Origin: Caulobacteraceae bacterium UBA6225
GTDB taxonomy: Bacteria > Pseudomonadota > Alphaproteobacteria > Caulobacterales > Caulobacteraceae
Length of the DNA stretch: 8,871 nt
Reading direction: 5' to 3'
NCBI GenBank assembly: GCA_002441055.1
Contig: DJWR01000103.1
Span: forward strand, 1-8,871
Part shown: positions 1-6,429 of the stretch, piece after piece
Layout of the letters: the number at the start of each line of letters is the position of its first letter
How positions within the stretch are numbered: the stretch's first letter is position 1
Notes under the pieces: model-generated
The model's input: the letters and a program-made list of their open reading frames with translations, nothing else
Databases searched by the model: none
What the model was told of the DNA's origin: nothing
Position numbers and translations under genes: made by a program

Positions 1-233
1 TAGGCGACGCCCGGTCCAACTATGCCGATCCGCGCCTGGACATCATGCGCACCATCCACGAGCGGTCCCGCTCGGTGATCTGGCTGAACCCGGAGCCGGA
101 GAGCTACTGGAACCAGGGCGACAGCGTCATGAACCGCTACCTGCCCTTCTGCCACCTGGCCAAGACCTGCAACACGCTCGACCAGCTGGAACGCATCATC
201 GAAGACGTCCTGCGCCAGTACGTCCCACACTGA
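1..233 (+). CDS. CoxE-like VWA-domain protein, C-terminal fragment
   Basis: This is the last 76 codons of a gene that begins before the window; reading opens at base 3 and ends with TGA at 231-233. The visible protein contains DARSNYADPR, then SVIWLNPEPESYW, and ends in a helical segment (CNTLDQLERIIEDVLRQY). This is the usual C-terminal end of VWA-containing CoxE-type proteins: the last strand of the von Willebrand A fold, where a conserved WLNPE-like segment is followed by a short closing helix. Family members work with a MoxR/CoxD AAA+ ATPase in the maturation of molybdenum hydroxylases such as CO dehydrogenase. That role fits the molybdenum hydroxylase genes at 1383-4036, which lie on the opposite strand and converge on this gene. 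The MIDAS metal-binding motif would be upstream and cannot be seen. Family assignment is fairly sure; the functional link is inference. Confidence 0.75.
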   Translation, partial: GDARSNYADPRLDIMRTIHERSRSVIWLNPEPESYWNQGDSVMNRYLPFCHLAKTCNTLDQLERIIEDVLRQYVPH

Positions 234-242
234 GGGGGGGCG

Positions 243-401
243 TCAGCCGCGGCGCGGCGAGCGGTGGGAGATGTGTATCCGGCTGTCGGTGAACCCGCCG
301 CGGAGATAGGCGTCGGCGACCAGGATTTTCTGCATTGTGTAAGCAACCACAGTAAGGACGATGCGACCGTCACCGGAGACGATGGCGAGCGTCACCCCGT
401 C
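243..401 (-). pseudogene. 3' relic of a minus-strand gene, unrecognised
   Basis: A minus-strand reading frame of 52 codons runs from 401 to a TGA at 243-245, only 9 bases beyond the CoxE-like stop. From its internal ATG (333-335) it reads MQKILVADAYLRGGFTDSRI, then HISHRSPRRG. Of those 30 codons 27 end in G or C, as in the real genes here. The opposite-strand reading has the Gly/Val/Asp-rich look of a shadow frame. An in-frame TAG (404-402) ends the frame upstream, exactly where the lower-GC plus-strand gene begins. I therefore read it as the C-terminal end of an older gene, cut when the neighbouring DNA arrived. A free-standing 30-residue gene from 335 is possible, but I see no convincing Shine-Dalgarno. 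I do not recognise the family. Confidence 0.4.
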
Positions 402-403
402 CT

Positions 404-1234
404 ATGCGTATCAACCAAGCGTTGCCGCTGGCCGGGATTCACGGCCATGATCCATTCATGCAGATCAAAGCGCCTCGGACATTACGCAGTTGGACTCTCT
501 GGATCGTGGGCGGGATTTGGAGCTTGCTCGCTGCCACGATTGGCGTCCCGTTCCTTACCGCGCTCGCAGCTGAGCGAGGGGCGTTCGACAGTCCTGGAAA
601 TCGTGTCGCTAGCGCCATGAGCAGTGCGCTTGATCTCATCGGTCAGCCTTGGTTCGGCTGGGTTGCCGGAGGCCTGCTTTTCGGTTCGGCTGGGTTCGCG
701 CTTGGCATCTGGCTTGATGTGTTTGCCCGTCGAAGGGCGGGCGCGAATAAGACGGGCACCGAACTCACTTCGTATCTGGTAGAAACATGGTTGGACCCCA
801 TCGAGGCGCGTGAACAATTTATCGAGAACCGGCTGCGCCGCGAAATCGAAGAGTCTCATGCAGAGTGGCGCCGAAGAAAGTTCCTCGCCGAGCACGCTAG
901 ATTAGAGTGGGAGGGTAACGCGAATGCCCTGGCCGATGACAAATTCCGTGATCACTTCCAAAACCTGAGCACAGAAGCCTCCCTCCAGCACAATCACTAC
1001 GAGAAACTTGTGCGGGAGGCGAATGCTGAGGTTATGGGCAAACTGCGAGACGGTCAGCTAATCGCCAAGGGGTTTGAGGTAGTTGCCGGGGTCGCTGACA
1101 AGGAGGTCATGATTGACCTTCCTCTCTGGAGATTCTTGGCGCTCGACTTTGACAACTCAAGGGCTGGCGGCCACCACAGAAACTACATCGCTGTTCAGAT
1201 CGGGAAACCTATTATTCCAGCCGCAAAACACTAA
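404..1234 (+). CDS. Unrecognised two-transmembrane protein, lower-GC gene
   Basis: A 276-residue open frame ending in TAA. I do not recognise the family. Two hydrophobic segments stand out, about residues 30-56 (WTLWIVGGIWSLLAATIGVP...) and 84-107 (FGWVAGGLLFGSAGFALGIW), joined by a polar loop. After RRR (109-111) there is a soluble part of about 165 residues. Residues 130-180 are highly charged and helix-like (EAREQFIENRLRREIEESHA) and could form a coiled coil. The Arg cluster after segment two suggests that both ends are cytoplasmic. The start is uncertain: ATG 404 has no Shine-Dalgarno, and the ATG at 458 (residue 19) gives a more usual short basic N-terminus before the first segment, though its ribosome site is no better. 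Base composition is clearly lower in GC than the flanks (about 57% in a line I counted by hand), pointing to acquisition by transfer. No partner gene is visible. Confidence 0.7.
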   Translation: MRINQALPLAGIHGHDPFMQIKAPRTLRSWTLWIVGGIWSLLAATIGVPFLTALAAERGAFDSPGNRVASAMSSALDLIGQPWFGWVAGGLLFGSAGFALGIWLDVFARRRAGANKTGTELTSYLVETWLDPIEAREQFIENRLRREIEESHAEWRRRKFLAEHARLEWEGNANALADDKFRDHFQNLSTEASLQHNHYEKLVREANAEVMGKLRDGQLIAKGFEVVAGVADKEVMIDLPLWRFLALDFDNSRAGGHHRNYIAVQIGKPIIPAAKH

Positions 1235-1328
1235 ATCCTATCCCTAAGACATCGTATCAAGAACGCCCCGGTGAAACTCCAGGGCTGTTGTTGTTACGAA
1301 GGTTGGCCTCGGGCTGGCTGGTTCCGAT

Positions 1329-1350
1329 AGCCGCCAATGAAGGGGCGGCT
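1329..1350 (-). terminator. Weak hairpin downstream of iorB
   Basis: A 7-bp perfect stem, AGCCGCC (1329-1335) with GGCGGCT (1344-1350), and an 8-base loop lie 33 bases past the iorB stop. There is no T-run after the stem in the minus direction, so it is at best a weak or Rho-assisted terminator. The rest of the 1235-1382 gap shows nothing else I can support. Confidence 0.25.
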
Positions 1351-1382
1351 GGTAGTTGATCTCCGGCGGGCGACCGGGTCCC

Positions 1383-3569
1383 CTACCCCGCCGCCAACTC
1401 CGATGCGTTCAGCGGCAAGCTCCGCACCCGCTTCCCCGTCGCGGCGAAGATGGCGTTGGTGACGGCCGGGACCACCGGCGGCAGGGCGGGTTCGCCAAGG
1501 CCGGTGGGCGGGTTGTCGGACTTGATGAAGTGGGTCTCGATCACCGGGGCGTCGGGAATGCGCAGCAGGGGGAAGGTGTCGAAGTTCGCCTGTTCGACCT
1601 GACCGTCCTTGATGGTGATCTGGCCGTACATCTCGGAGATACCGTCGATCACCGAGCCCTCGATCTGGTTGAGCGCGCCGAGCGGATTGATGATCTGGCG
1701 GCCGACGTCGGCGGCGATCCAGACCTTCTCCACCTTGACGGTCCCGTCCTCGGTCACGGCCACCTGGGCCACCTCAGCGAAATAGCCCAGATGGCTGTAG
1801 TGGAAGGCGATGCCCTGGCCCTGGCGGGGGCCGAGCGTGGTCTTGCCCCAGCCGGCCTTTTCCGCCGCCAGGCGGACGACGCCGGCCATGCGCTCGGCGT
1901 TGAGGCCGCCCTGGCCGCCGGCCGCGGCGGTCTTGCTGAGCAGGCGCAGACGCATCTCCACCGGATCAACCCCGCCGGCATGGGCCAGCTCGTCGATGAA
2001 GGACTGCACCACAAAGGCGATGGCGTTGCTGCCCGGCGCGCGCAGGGGACCCGTCGGCACGCCCAGCGGCATCATGGAGACGTCGAGTTTGTAGTTGTCC
2101 AGGAACTGGGCCGGGAATTCCGTGGGCGCCATGCCGGCGCTGCGGGCCGTGGCCTCGCCCTCGCCGAAGGTGACGAAGTGGTCAGCCCAGGCGGTGATGT
2201 TCCCTGAGGCGTCGACGCCGCCGCGGAAATGGTGGAAGCCGGCCGGACGGTAGAAGTCGTGGCGCATGTCGTCTTCGCGGGTCCAGACCAGCTTGACCGG
2301 GGCGCCGGCCTCCCGGGCGATCCAGGCGGCCTCGACCATGTAGTCGTTCATCAGCCGGCGACCAAAGCCCCCGCCGCAGCGGGTCATGTGGACGATGACG
2401 TTTTCCGGCGCGAGACCGAGCGTCTTGGCCACCAGCTGGCGGCCGGGCTCGGGCAGCTGGGTCGGGGCCCAGATCTCCATCTTGCCGTCATGGAAGTGGG
2501 CCGTGCAGTTCTGCGGCTCCAGGGTGGCGTGGGAGAGGAAGGGATAGAAGTAGTCGGCCTCCACCGTCTTGGCCGAGGCCGCCAGCGCGGCCTCCACATC
2601 GCCGTCGCTGCGCAGGGTCTTGCCGCCCTTGGCGGCTTTCAGGCTGCGGGCCTGACCGGCATAGCCTTCGGTGGACTGGCTGGAGGTGGGATGATCCGTC
2701 CACTGAATATTTAGCGCCTGACGGCCCTTGTTGGCGGCCCACCAGGAGTCGGCGACCACGGCGACGCCGGGCAGCAGGCCGTCCAGCTCGGTCCCGCCCT
2801 CGACCACGAAGGCCTTGCGGACCCCCTTGACCCCTTGCGCGGCCGAAAGATCGACGCTGGCCACCTTGGCGGCGAACACCGGCGCCTTGGCGTAGGCGGC
2901 GTAGAGCATGCCCGGCAGGCGCATATCGATGCCGAACAGGGGCTGGCCGGTGACGATGGCGGCGGTGTCCACCTGCGGGATCGGCTGGCCGATGATGCGA
3001 TAGGCCGAGGCGTCCTTGAGCTTCAGGCTCGACAGCTCCGGCGCGGTCTGGGCGGCGGCCTTGGCGGTGAGCGCCCCATAGGTCGCGCGGCGGCGGCTGG
3101 CGGCGTGGACGACGACGCCGGGCTCGGTGGTCAGGCTGGCGACCTCGACGCCCCAGTCGGCGGCGGCGGCGGAGATCAGCATGGCGCGGCCCGCCGCGCC
3201 CACCTGGCGCAGCTGGTCCCAGTGCAGGGGCGTGGCCATGCTGCCGCCGGCGAACTGGCGGCCATAGGCGACGGGATCATTGCCGGCCTGGACGGTGCGG
3301 ACATTGGCCCAGTCCACGTCCAGCTCCTCGGCGATCAGCATGGGCAGGGAGGTCTTGATCCCCTGACCGATCTCCGGGTTCTTCGAGACGATGGTGACGA
3401 TGCCGTCCGGGGCGATCTGCACATAGGCGTTGAGTTTGGCGAGACCGTCGGCGGCCGCGCCCTTGCCGGCGAAGCTGAAGGCCAGGATCAGGCCGCCGGC
3501 GCCGCCGCCGGCCAGCACGGCCCGGCGGGAGGGGGAGAAGCCTTCGGTGATGTTCTGAACGATGCCCAT
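1383..3569 (-). CDS. iorB: Molybdopterin-binding subunit of xanthine dehydrogenase-family oxidoreductase (IorB-type)
   Basis: A 728-residue large subunit of a molybdenum hydroxylase of the isoquinoline 1-oxidoreductase/aldehyde oxidase type. It binds the molybdopterin cytosine dinucleotide cofactor and hydroxylates N-heterocycles or oxidises aldehydes; the actual substrate cannot be read from sequence. The N-terminus carries a Tat-type signal: SRRAVL at 14-19, then a Gly/Ala-rich hydrophobic stretch ending near AAADG, so export of the folded enzyme is expected. Motifs seen are KNPEIGQG near 65, the cofactor-binding GGGFGRR at 399-405 followed by VKLVWTREDDMRHDFYRP, and GLGEP near 690-694, where Glu693 is the expected catalytic base. 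The frame stays open upstream to 3746 inside iorA, but ATG 3569 is preferred: GGAGG sits 10 bases upstream, it follows the iorA stop by 5 bases, and it places the Tat motif correctly. The pair lacks an FAD subunit, as is normal for IorAB. Confidence 0.92.
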   Translation of the reverse strand: MGIVQNITEGFSPSRRAVLAGGGAGGLILAFSFAGKGAAADGLAKLNAYVQIAPDGIVTIVSKNPEIGQGIKTSLPMLIAEELDVDWANVRTVQAGNDPVAYGRQFAGGSMATPLHWDQLRQVGAAGRAMLISAAAADWGVEVASLTTEPGVVVHAASRRRATYGALTAKAAAQTAPELSSLKLKDASAYRIIGQPIPQVDTAAIVTGQPLFGIDMRLPGMLYAAYAKAPVFAAKVASVDLSAAQGVKGVRKAFVVEGGTELDGLLPGVAVVADSWWAANKGRQALNIQWTDHPTSSQSTEGYAGQARSLKAAKGGKTLRSDGDVEAALAASAKTVEADYFYPFLSHATLEPQNCTAHFHDGKMEIWAPTQLPEPGRQLVAKTLGLAPENVIVHMTRCGGGFGRRLMNDYMVEAAWIAREAGAPVKLVWTREDDMRHDFYRPAGFHHFRGGVDASGNITAWADHFVTFGEGEATARSAGMAPTEFPAQFLDNYKLDVSMMPLGVPTGPLRAPGSNAIAFVVQSFIDELAHAGGVDPVEMRLRLLSKTAAAGGQGGLNAERMAGVVRLAAEKAGWGKTTLGPRQGQGIAFHYSHLGYFAEVAQVAVTEDGTVKVEKVWIAADVGRQIINPLGALNQIEGSVIDGISEMYGQITIKDGQVEQANFDTFPLLRIPDAPVIETHFIKSDNPPTGLGEPALPPVVPAVTNAIFAATGKRVRSLPLNASELAAG

Positions 3570-3574
3570 GGTCT

Positions 3575-4036
3575 TCAGGCCTCCTGGCCGGCGGCGCGCT
3601 TGATGGCGGCGCGGATGCGAACATAGGTGGCGCAACGGCAGATGTTCCCGGCCATGGCCGCGTCGATGTCGTCGTCGGTGGGGCTGGGGTTCTGGGTCAA
3701 CAGCGCCGTGGCCGACATGATCTGGCCAGGCTGGCAGTAGCCGCACTGGGCCACGTCCAGCTCGCTCCAGGCCTTCTGCACCCGGGCGCCGACCTCAAGT
3801 GCGCTGGCGCCCTCGATGGTGGTGATCTTGGCGTCGCCGATGGCTTCAATCGGGGTCATGCAGGCGCGGATGGGCGCGCCGTCAGCGTGCACGGTGCAGG
3901 CGCCGCACTGGGCGATGCCGCAGCCGAACTTGGTTCCCACCAGGCCGAGCGTGTCGCGCAGCACCCACAGGAGCGGGGTGTCGGGATCGACGTCGGCGGT
4001 CATCGCCTTGCCGTTGACGTTGAGCTGGTAGGCCAT
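3575..4036 (-). CDS. iorA: [2Fe-2S] subunit of the molybdenum hydroxylase (IorA-type)
   Basis: A 153-residue small subunit that passes electrons from the molybdenum site of IorB to an external acceptor. The N-terminal plant-type ferredoxin domain has its four cluster ligands at Cys39, Cys44, Cys47 and Cys59 (FGCGIAQCGAC, then RAC). The C-terminal helical domain has the second cluster's ligands at Cys98 and Cys101 (QCGYCQPGQ) and Cys133 and Cys135 (NICRCATY). Length and all eight cysteines match the family. The start is ATG 4036 with AGGGGAA about 6 bases upstream. It is the first gene of the pair; iorB follows after 5 bases, with its Shine-Dalgarno near the end of this gene. It has no Tat signal of its own, so it would be exported with IorB by hitch-hiking. 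No promoter is convincing in 4037-4172. Confidence 0.93.
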   Translation of the reverse strand: MAYQLNVNGKAMTADVDPDTPLLWVLRDTLGLVGTKFGCGIAQCGACTVHADGAPIRACMTPIEAIGDAKITTIEGASALEVGARVQKAWSELDVAQCGYCQPGQIMSATALLTQNPSPTDDDIDAAMAGNICRCATYVRIRAAIKRAAGQEA

Positions 4037-4138
4037 GCCCGTTCCCCTGTTCTGGTTTCCTCAGATACCGAGAGTACGGGCGGGCGGGGCCAAGGTAAAC
4101 GCCTGTTCGACCTTCGCCCTGGCTTGGCGGGCGTTTGA

Positions 4139-4165
4139 TCCGATAGCCGGTTCCCACTTATCGGA
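4139..4165 (-). terminator. Possible weak terminator hairpin after the lemA-TPM operon
   Basis: A perfect 7-bp inverted repeat, TCCGATA (4139-4145) and TATCGGA (4159-4165), has a 13-base loop and begins 7 bases past the stop of the last gene in the operon. No T-tract follows on the minus strand. Position is the main argument; the stem alone is not strong. Confidence 0.25.
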
Positions 4166-4172
4166 ACGCGCT

Positions 4173-4868
4173 TCAGATCCGGGGGATCTGGATCACCGCG
4201 TCAGGCAGCTCATTGGGATTGTCGGACGAGTCGGCCGGGAAGTGTTCGGCGAGGATGTCGCCCACCTGGGTGACGGCGGCCACCAGGCCTTCGCCGGTAC
4301 GCCCGGCCTTGGCGCCGGCCACCAGGGCGGCGATGGCGTCATCCCAGCGCTTCTGATCGACCACCTTAGCGATGCCCTCATCGGCGATCAGTTCGGCGGC
4401 GTGCTCGGCCAGGGAGATGAAGATCAGAACGCCGGTCCGCTCCCGGGTCTGGTGCAGGTTGCGGGCCAGGAACAGTTCCTGGGCGTGACGGCGGCTGCGG
4501 TCGAGCTTGACACTGCGCGGCGTCATGAAGCGGCGCACGGTGCCAAGGGACCCGACCACCGCCACCAGGATGAACAGCACCGCCTGCAGCACGAGCGTGG
4601 TGGTTAGGGCGCCGCGCACGGCCATCTCGGCCGCGGCGCCGGCTTGCGCCGCCGTCCAGGGGGCGAAGGCGTCGGGCACGGAGACCTCGACGCCGGCCAG
4701 CAGCAGGATGGCCGGGGCCGCCAGCGCCGTCAGCCCGGCCCACAGGAAGGGGGTCTCGCGATAGTCCGAGGACTCCTCGGCGATGACGCAATAGAGCTCG
4801 CCGCGGGTGCGCTGCTCGGCGGCTCGGACGGCGGCCTTGACCGCCTGGGTTTCCTGATCGTTCAGCAT
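4173..4868 (-). CDS. TPM-domain (DUF477-type) membrane protein
   Basis: A 231-residue protein, the last gene of the lemA-TPM-TPM operon. Two hydrophobic segments lie at about 40-60 (PFLWAGLTALAAPAILLLAG) and 86-108 (GALTTTLVLQAVLFILVAVV). The C-terminal half, from RRHAQELFLARNLHQTRERT through GVLIFISLAEHAAELIADEG to KRWDDAI, resembles the second half of the TPM fold in the YgcG/Psb32-related group. It has no signal peptide. ATG 4868 was chosen over upstream in-frame starts because it follows the stop of the preceding gene by one base and has GGGGAG just upstream in that gene's tail; longer readings would overlap the neighbour's Gly-rich C-terminus. Such proteins are often encoded beside lemA and a larger TPM gene. 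Their biochemical role is poorly defined, with envelope maintenance or repair suggested. The family call is fairly sure; the function is open. Confidence 0.82.
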   Translation of the reverse strand: MLNDQETQAVKAAVRAAEQRTRGELYCVIAEESSDYRETPFLWAGLTALAAPAILLLAGVEVSVPDAFAPWTAAQAGAAAEMAVRGALTTTLVLQAVLFILVAVVGSLGTVRRFMTPRSVKLDRSRRHAQELFLARNLHQTRERTGVLIFISLAEHAAELIADEGIAKVVDQKRWDDAIAALVAGAKAGRTGEGLVAAVTQVGDILAEHFPADSSDNPNELPDAVIQIPRI

Positions 4869-4869
4869 C

Positions 4870-5670
4870 TCACCAGCTCCCCGAGGATCCGCCGCCGCCG
4901 AAACCGCCGCCGCCACCGGAGAAGCCTCCGCCGCCAAAGCCGCCACCTCCGCCGCCACCGCCGCCGCGACCGCTGCTGCTGGAGATCAGCAGGGGCAGCA
5001 GCCACCAGAGGCTGGAGCCCCGGCCGCGGCGTCCACGGCCCCGCCCGAAGGCGCCCATGAAGCCGCCGATGATCCAGAGCACGATGAACAGCACGAAGAT
5101 GATCGGGGCGATCAGCCCCTCCTCGCCCTGGGCAGTCTCAGCGGCCGCCTCGGCCCGGGCCAGGGCCTCGTCCTCCGGCAGGGCCAGCTGGTCGATGATG
5201 GCCTGGGTTCCGGCGATGACGCCGGCCTCCATCTGGCCTTCGCGGAACTGGGGCAGGACGACGGCCTGCAGGATGGTCGACGACAGCGCGTCAGTGAGGA
5301 TCGGCTCCAGGCCGTACCCCACCTCGATGCGGACCTTGCGCTGGTTGGGGGCGACGATGAACAGGACGCCGGAGTCGGTCTCGGCCTCGCCGATCCCCCA
5401 GTGGCGGCCCAGCTGATAGCCGAAGTCCTCGATCTCATAGCCCTGCAGATCGGCCAGGGTGACCACCACCAGCTGGCGGCCGCTGGCGGCCTCCAGGGCG
5501 GCGAGCTGTTCGGTGAGCTGGGCCTCGGTCTGGGGCGAGAGCATGTTCGCGCCGTCGACCACGCGGCCGGTCAGCTCAGGGAAGCTGGGCGCGGTCTGGG
5601 CGTGTCCCGTCCCGGCGAGCGCCAGGACGAGACCAAAGGCCAGGGCGCAGAACGCGCCGAACGACTTCAT
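4870..5670 (-). CDS. TPM-domain protein, YgcG-type, with glycine-rich tail
   Basis: A 266-residue envelope protein. Residues 1-24 form a signal peptide (hydrophobic FCALAFGLVLALAG, cleavage after GHA). The TPM domain spans about 33-165, opening with LTGRVVDGANMLSP and containing the family's SGRQLVVVTLADLQGYEIED, SGVLFIVAPNQRKVRIEVGYGLE and LPQFREG segments. A membrane segment lies near 186-208 (LIAPIIFVLFIVLWIIGGFM), followed by a basic RGRGRRGR stretch, a short hydrophobic patch (LWWLLPLL) and a tail that is mostly Gly and Ser, ending GGGGSSGSW as is typical of the family. The TPM domain would sit outside the membrane and the tail inside. The start ATG overlaps the lemA stop as ATGA, implying translational coupling. 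Its molecular activity is not established; a phosphatase role was proposed for a plant homologue. Confidence 0.88.
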   Translation of the reverse strand: MKSFGAFCALAFGLVLALAGTGHAQTAPSFPELTGRVVDGANMLSPQTEAQLTEQLAALEAASGRQLVVVTLADLQGYEIEDFGYQLGRHWGIGEAETDSGVLFIVAPNQRKVRIEVGYGLEPILTDALSSTILQAVVLPQFREGQMEAGVIAGTQAIIDQLALPEDEALARAEAAAETAQGEEGLIAPIIFVLFIVLWIIGGFMGAFGRGRGRRGRGSSLWWLLPLLISSSSGRGGGGGGGGGFGGGGFSGGGGGFGGGGSSGSW

Positions 5671-6344
5671 TGGGCCGGTGCGGGCTCAGCGGCAGGGGCC
5701 GGCGCAGGGGCCGGAACGGGCGCGGGGGCCGGAGCGGCCGGCTGCTCAAAGCTCACCGTCGGCGCGGTCTGGGCCGAGGCCGAGGCTTCGAAGGTCTGCA
5801 TGGGCTCGGCCCAGCCATGGACGGTGTTGGCCCAGATAGCGCCGGGGAAGGTGCGGATCTCGGTATTGTAGTCGCGCACGGCCTCATTGTAGTCGCGCCG
5901 GGCGATGGCGATCCGGTTTTCGGTGCCTTCCAGCTGGCTCTGCAGGGCCAGGAAGTTCTGGTTGGACTTCAGTTCCGGATAACGCTCCTGGATCATCATC
6001 AGCCGGCCGAGCACCCCCGACAGCTGGTTCTGGGCCTCGGCGAAGCGCTGGAACTGCTCCGGATCGGTGATCGTGTCGGCGTTGACCTGCACCTGGGTGG
6101 CCGAGGCACGGGCCTCGGTGACGGCCACCAGGACCTCACGCTCCTGGGCGGCGAAGCCCTGGACGGTGGAGACCAGGTTGGGGATCAGGTCCGAACGGCG
6201 CTGATACTGGTTCTGCACCTCGGCCCAGGCGGCCTTGGCCCGCTCGTCCTTGGTGGGAATGGTGTTGATGCCGCAGCCGGCAAGCGCCAGCGGAACGGCG
6301 ATCAGGACGGCGGCGCGGGCGAGGCGGGCGAAGAGTCTGGACAA
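5667..6344 (-). CDS. lemA: LemA-family lipoprotein
   Basis: A LemA-family protein of 225 residues if translation starts at TTG 6344. From that start the protein reads MSRLFARLARAAVLIAVPLA then LAGCG, a standard lipoprotein signal with the lipidated Cys at 24. GGAG lies 8 bases upstream. The frame stays open to another TTG at 6413, but that start has no Shine-Dalgarno and would give an unusual 46-residue leader. The LemA domain follows: AAWAEVQNQYQRRSDLIPNL, STVQGFAAQEREVLVAVTEA, then helices with RYPELKSNQNFLALQSQLEG and RIAIARRDYNEAVRDYN. This is an elongated helical bundle expected in the periplasm. The C-terminus from about 202 is a Pro-Ala repeat tail. LemA and TPM genes commonly occur together; the function is unknown beyond an envelope association. 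It heads a coupled operon. Confidence 0.9.
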   Translation of the reverse strand: MSRLFARLARAAVLIAVPLALAGCGINTIPTKDERAKAAWAEVQNQYQRRSDLIPNLVSTVQGFAAQEREVLVAVTEARASATQVQVNADTITDPEQFQRFAEAQNQLSGVLGRLMMIQERYPELKSNQNFLALQSQLEGTENRIAIARRDYNEAVRDYNTEIRTFPGAIWANTVHGWAEPMQTFEASASAQTAPTVSFEQPAAPAPAPVPAPAPAPAAEPAPAQ

Positions 6345-6352
6345 GGCGGGCG

Positions 6353-6356
6353 CTCC
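6353..6356 (-). promoter_or_regulatory. Shine-Dalgarno that sets the lemA TTG start
   Basis: GGAG on the minus strand lies 8 bases before TTG 6344. This, with the lipobox 24 residues in, decides for the TTG start over the longer reading. ATG does not occur in the frame before the LemA domain. Confidence 0.6.
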
Positions 6357-6429
6357 GAAGCGGTGATGGCGCAGTTTCGCCGCGAATGTGGCCCTCGCCT
6401 TGACCTGACGCAATGGGGCGCTGCAACCC

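Noticed and set aside
264..620. Plus-strand frame of 118 codons from a GTG at 264.
   Set aside because: It is antisense to the relic and then out of frame with the two-TM gene; no family likeness and no ribosome site.
1265..1296. Possible plus-strand terminator after the two-TM gene: GCCC...GGGC followed by TGTTGTTGTTA.
   Set aside because: The stem is only 4 bp with a 13-base loop, and the T-tract is broken by G residues.
1356..3626. Long plus-strand open frames opposite iorB (1356-2207, 2229-2714, 2835-3626).
   Set aside because: Gly/Asp/Val/His-rich shadow translations of a well-supported minus-strand gene, with no ribosome sites or recognisable domains.
3570..3746. N-terminal extension of IorB up to 3746.
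   Set aside because: It overlaps iorA out of frame, is Arg/His/Pro-rich shadow sequence, and would bury the Tat signal 60 residues in.
4097..4136. Inverted repeat AAACGCC (4097-4103) / GGCGTTT (4130-4136) upstream of iorA.
   Set aside because: The 26-base loop makes a stable hairpin doubtful, and there is no nearby promoter element to suggest an operator.
1323..4149. The 11-base sequence TCCGATAGCCG occurs at 1323-1333 and 4139-4149, each just downstream of a minus-strand gene end.
   Set aside because: Several 11-base matches are expected by chance in a window of this size, and the flanks differ. Not enough to call a repeat family.
4890..4970. Simple repeat of GCC/GGC triplets.
   Set aside because: It encodes the glycine-rich tail typical of YgcG-type TPM proteins; composition is explained by the protein.
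5690..5750. Short imperfect repeats of GGGGCCGG type.
   Set aside because: They encode the Pro-Ala tail of LemA; low-complexity coding, not a separate element.
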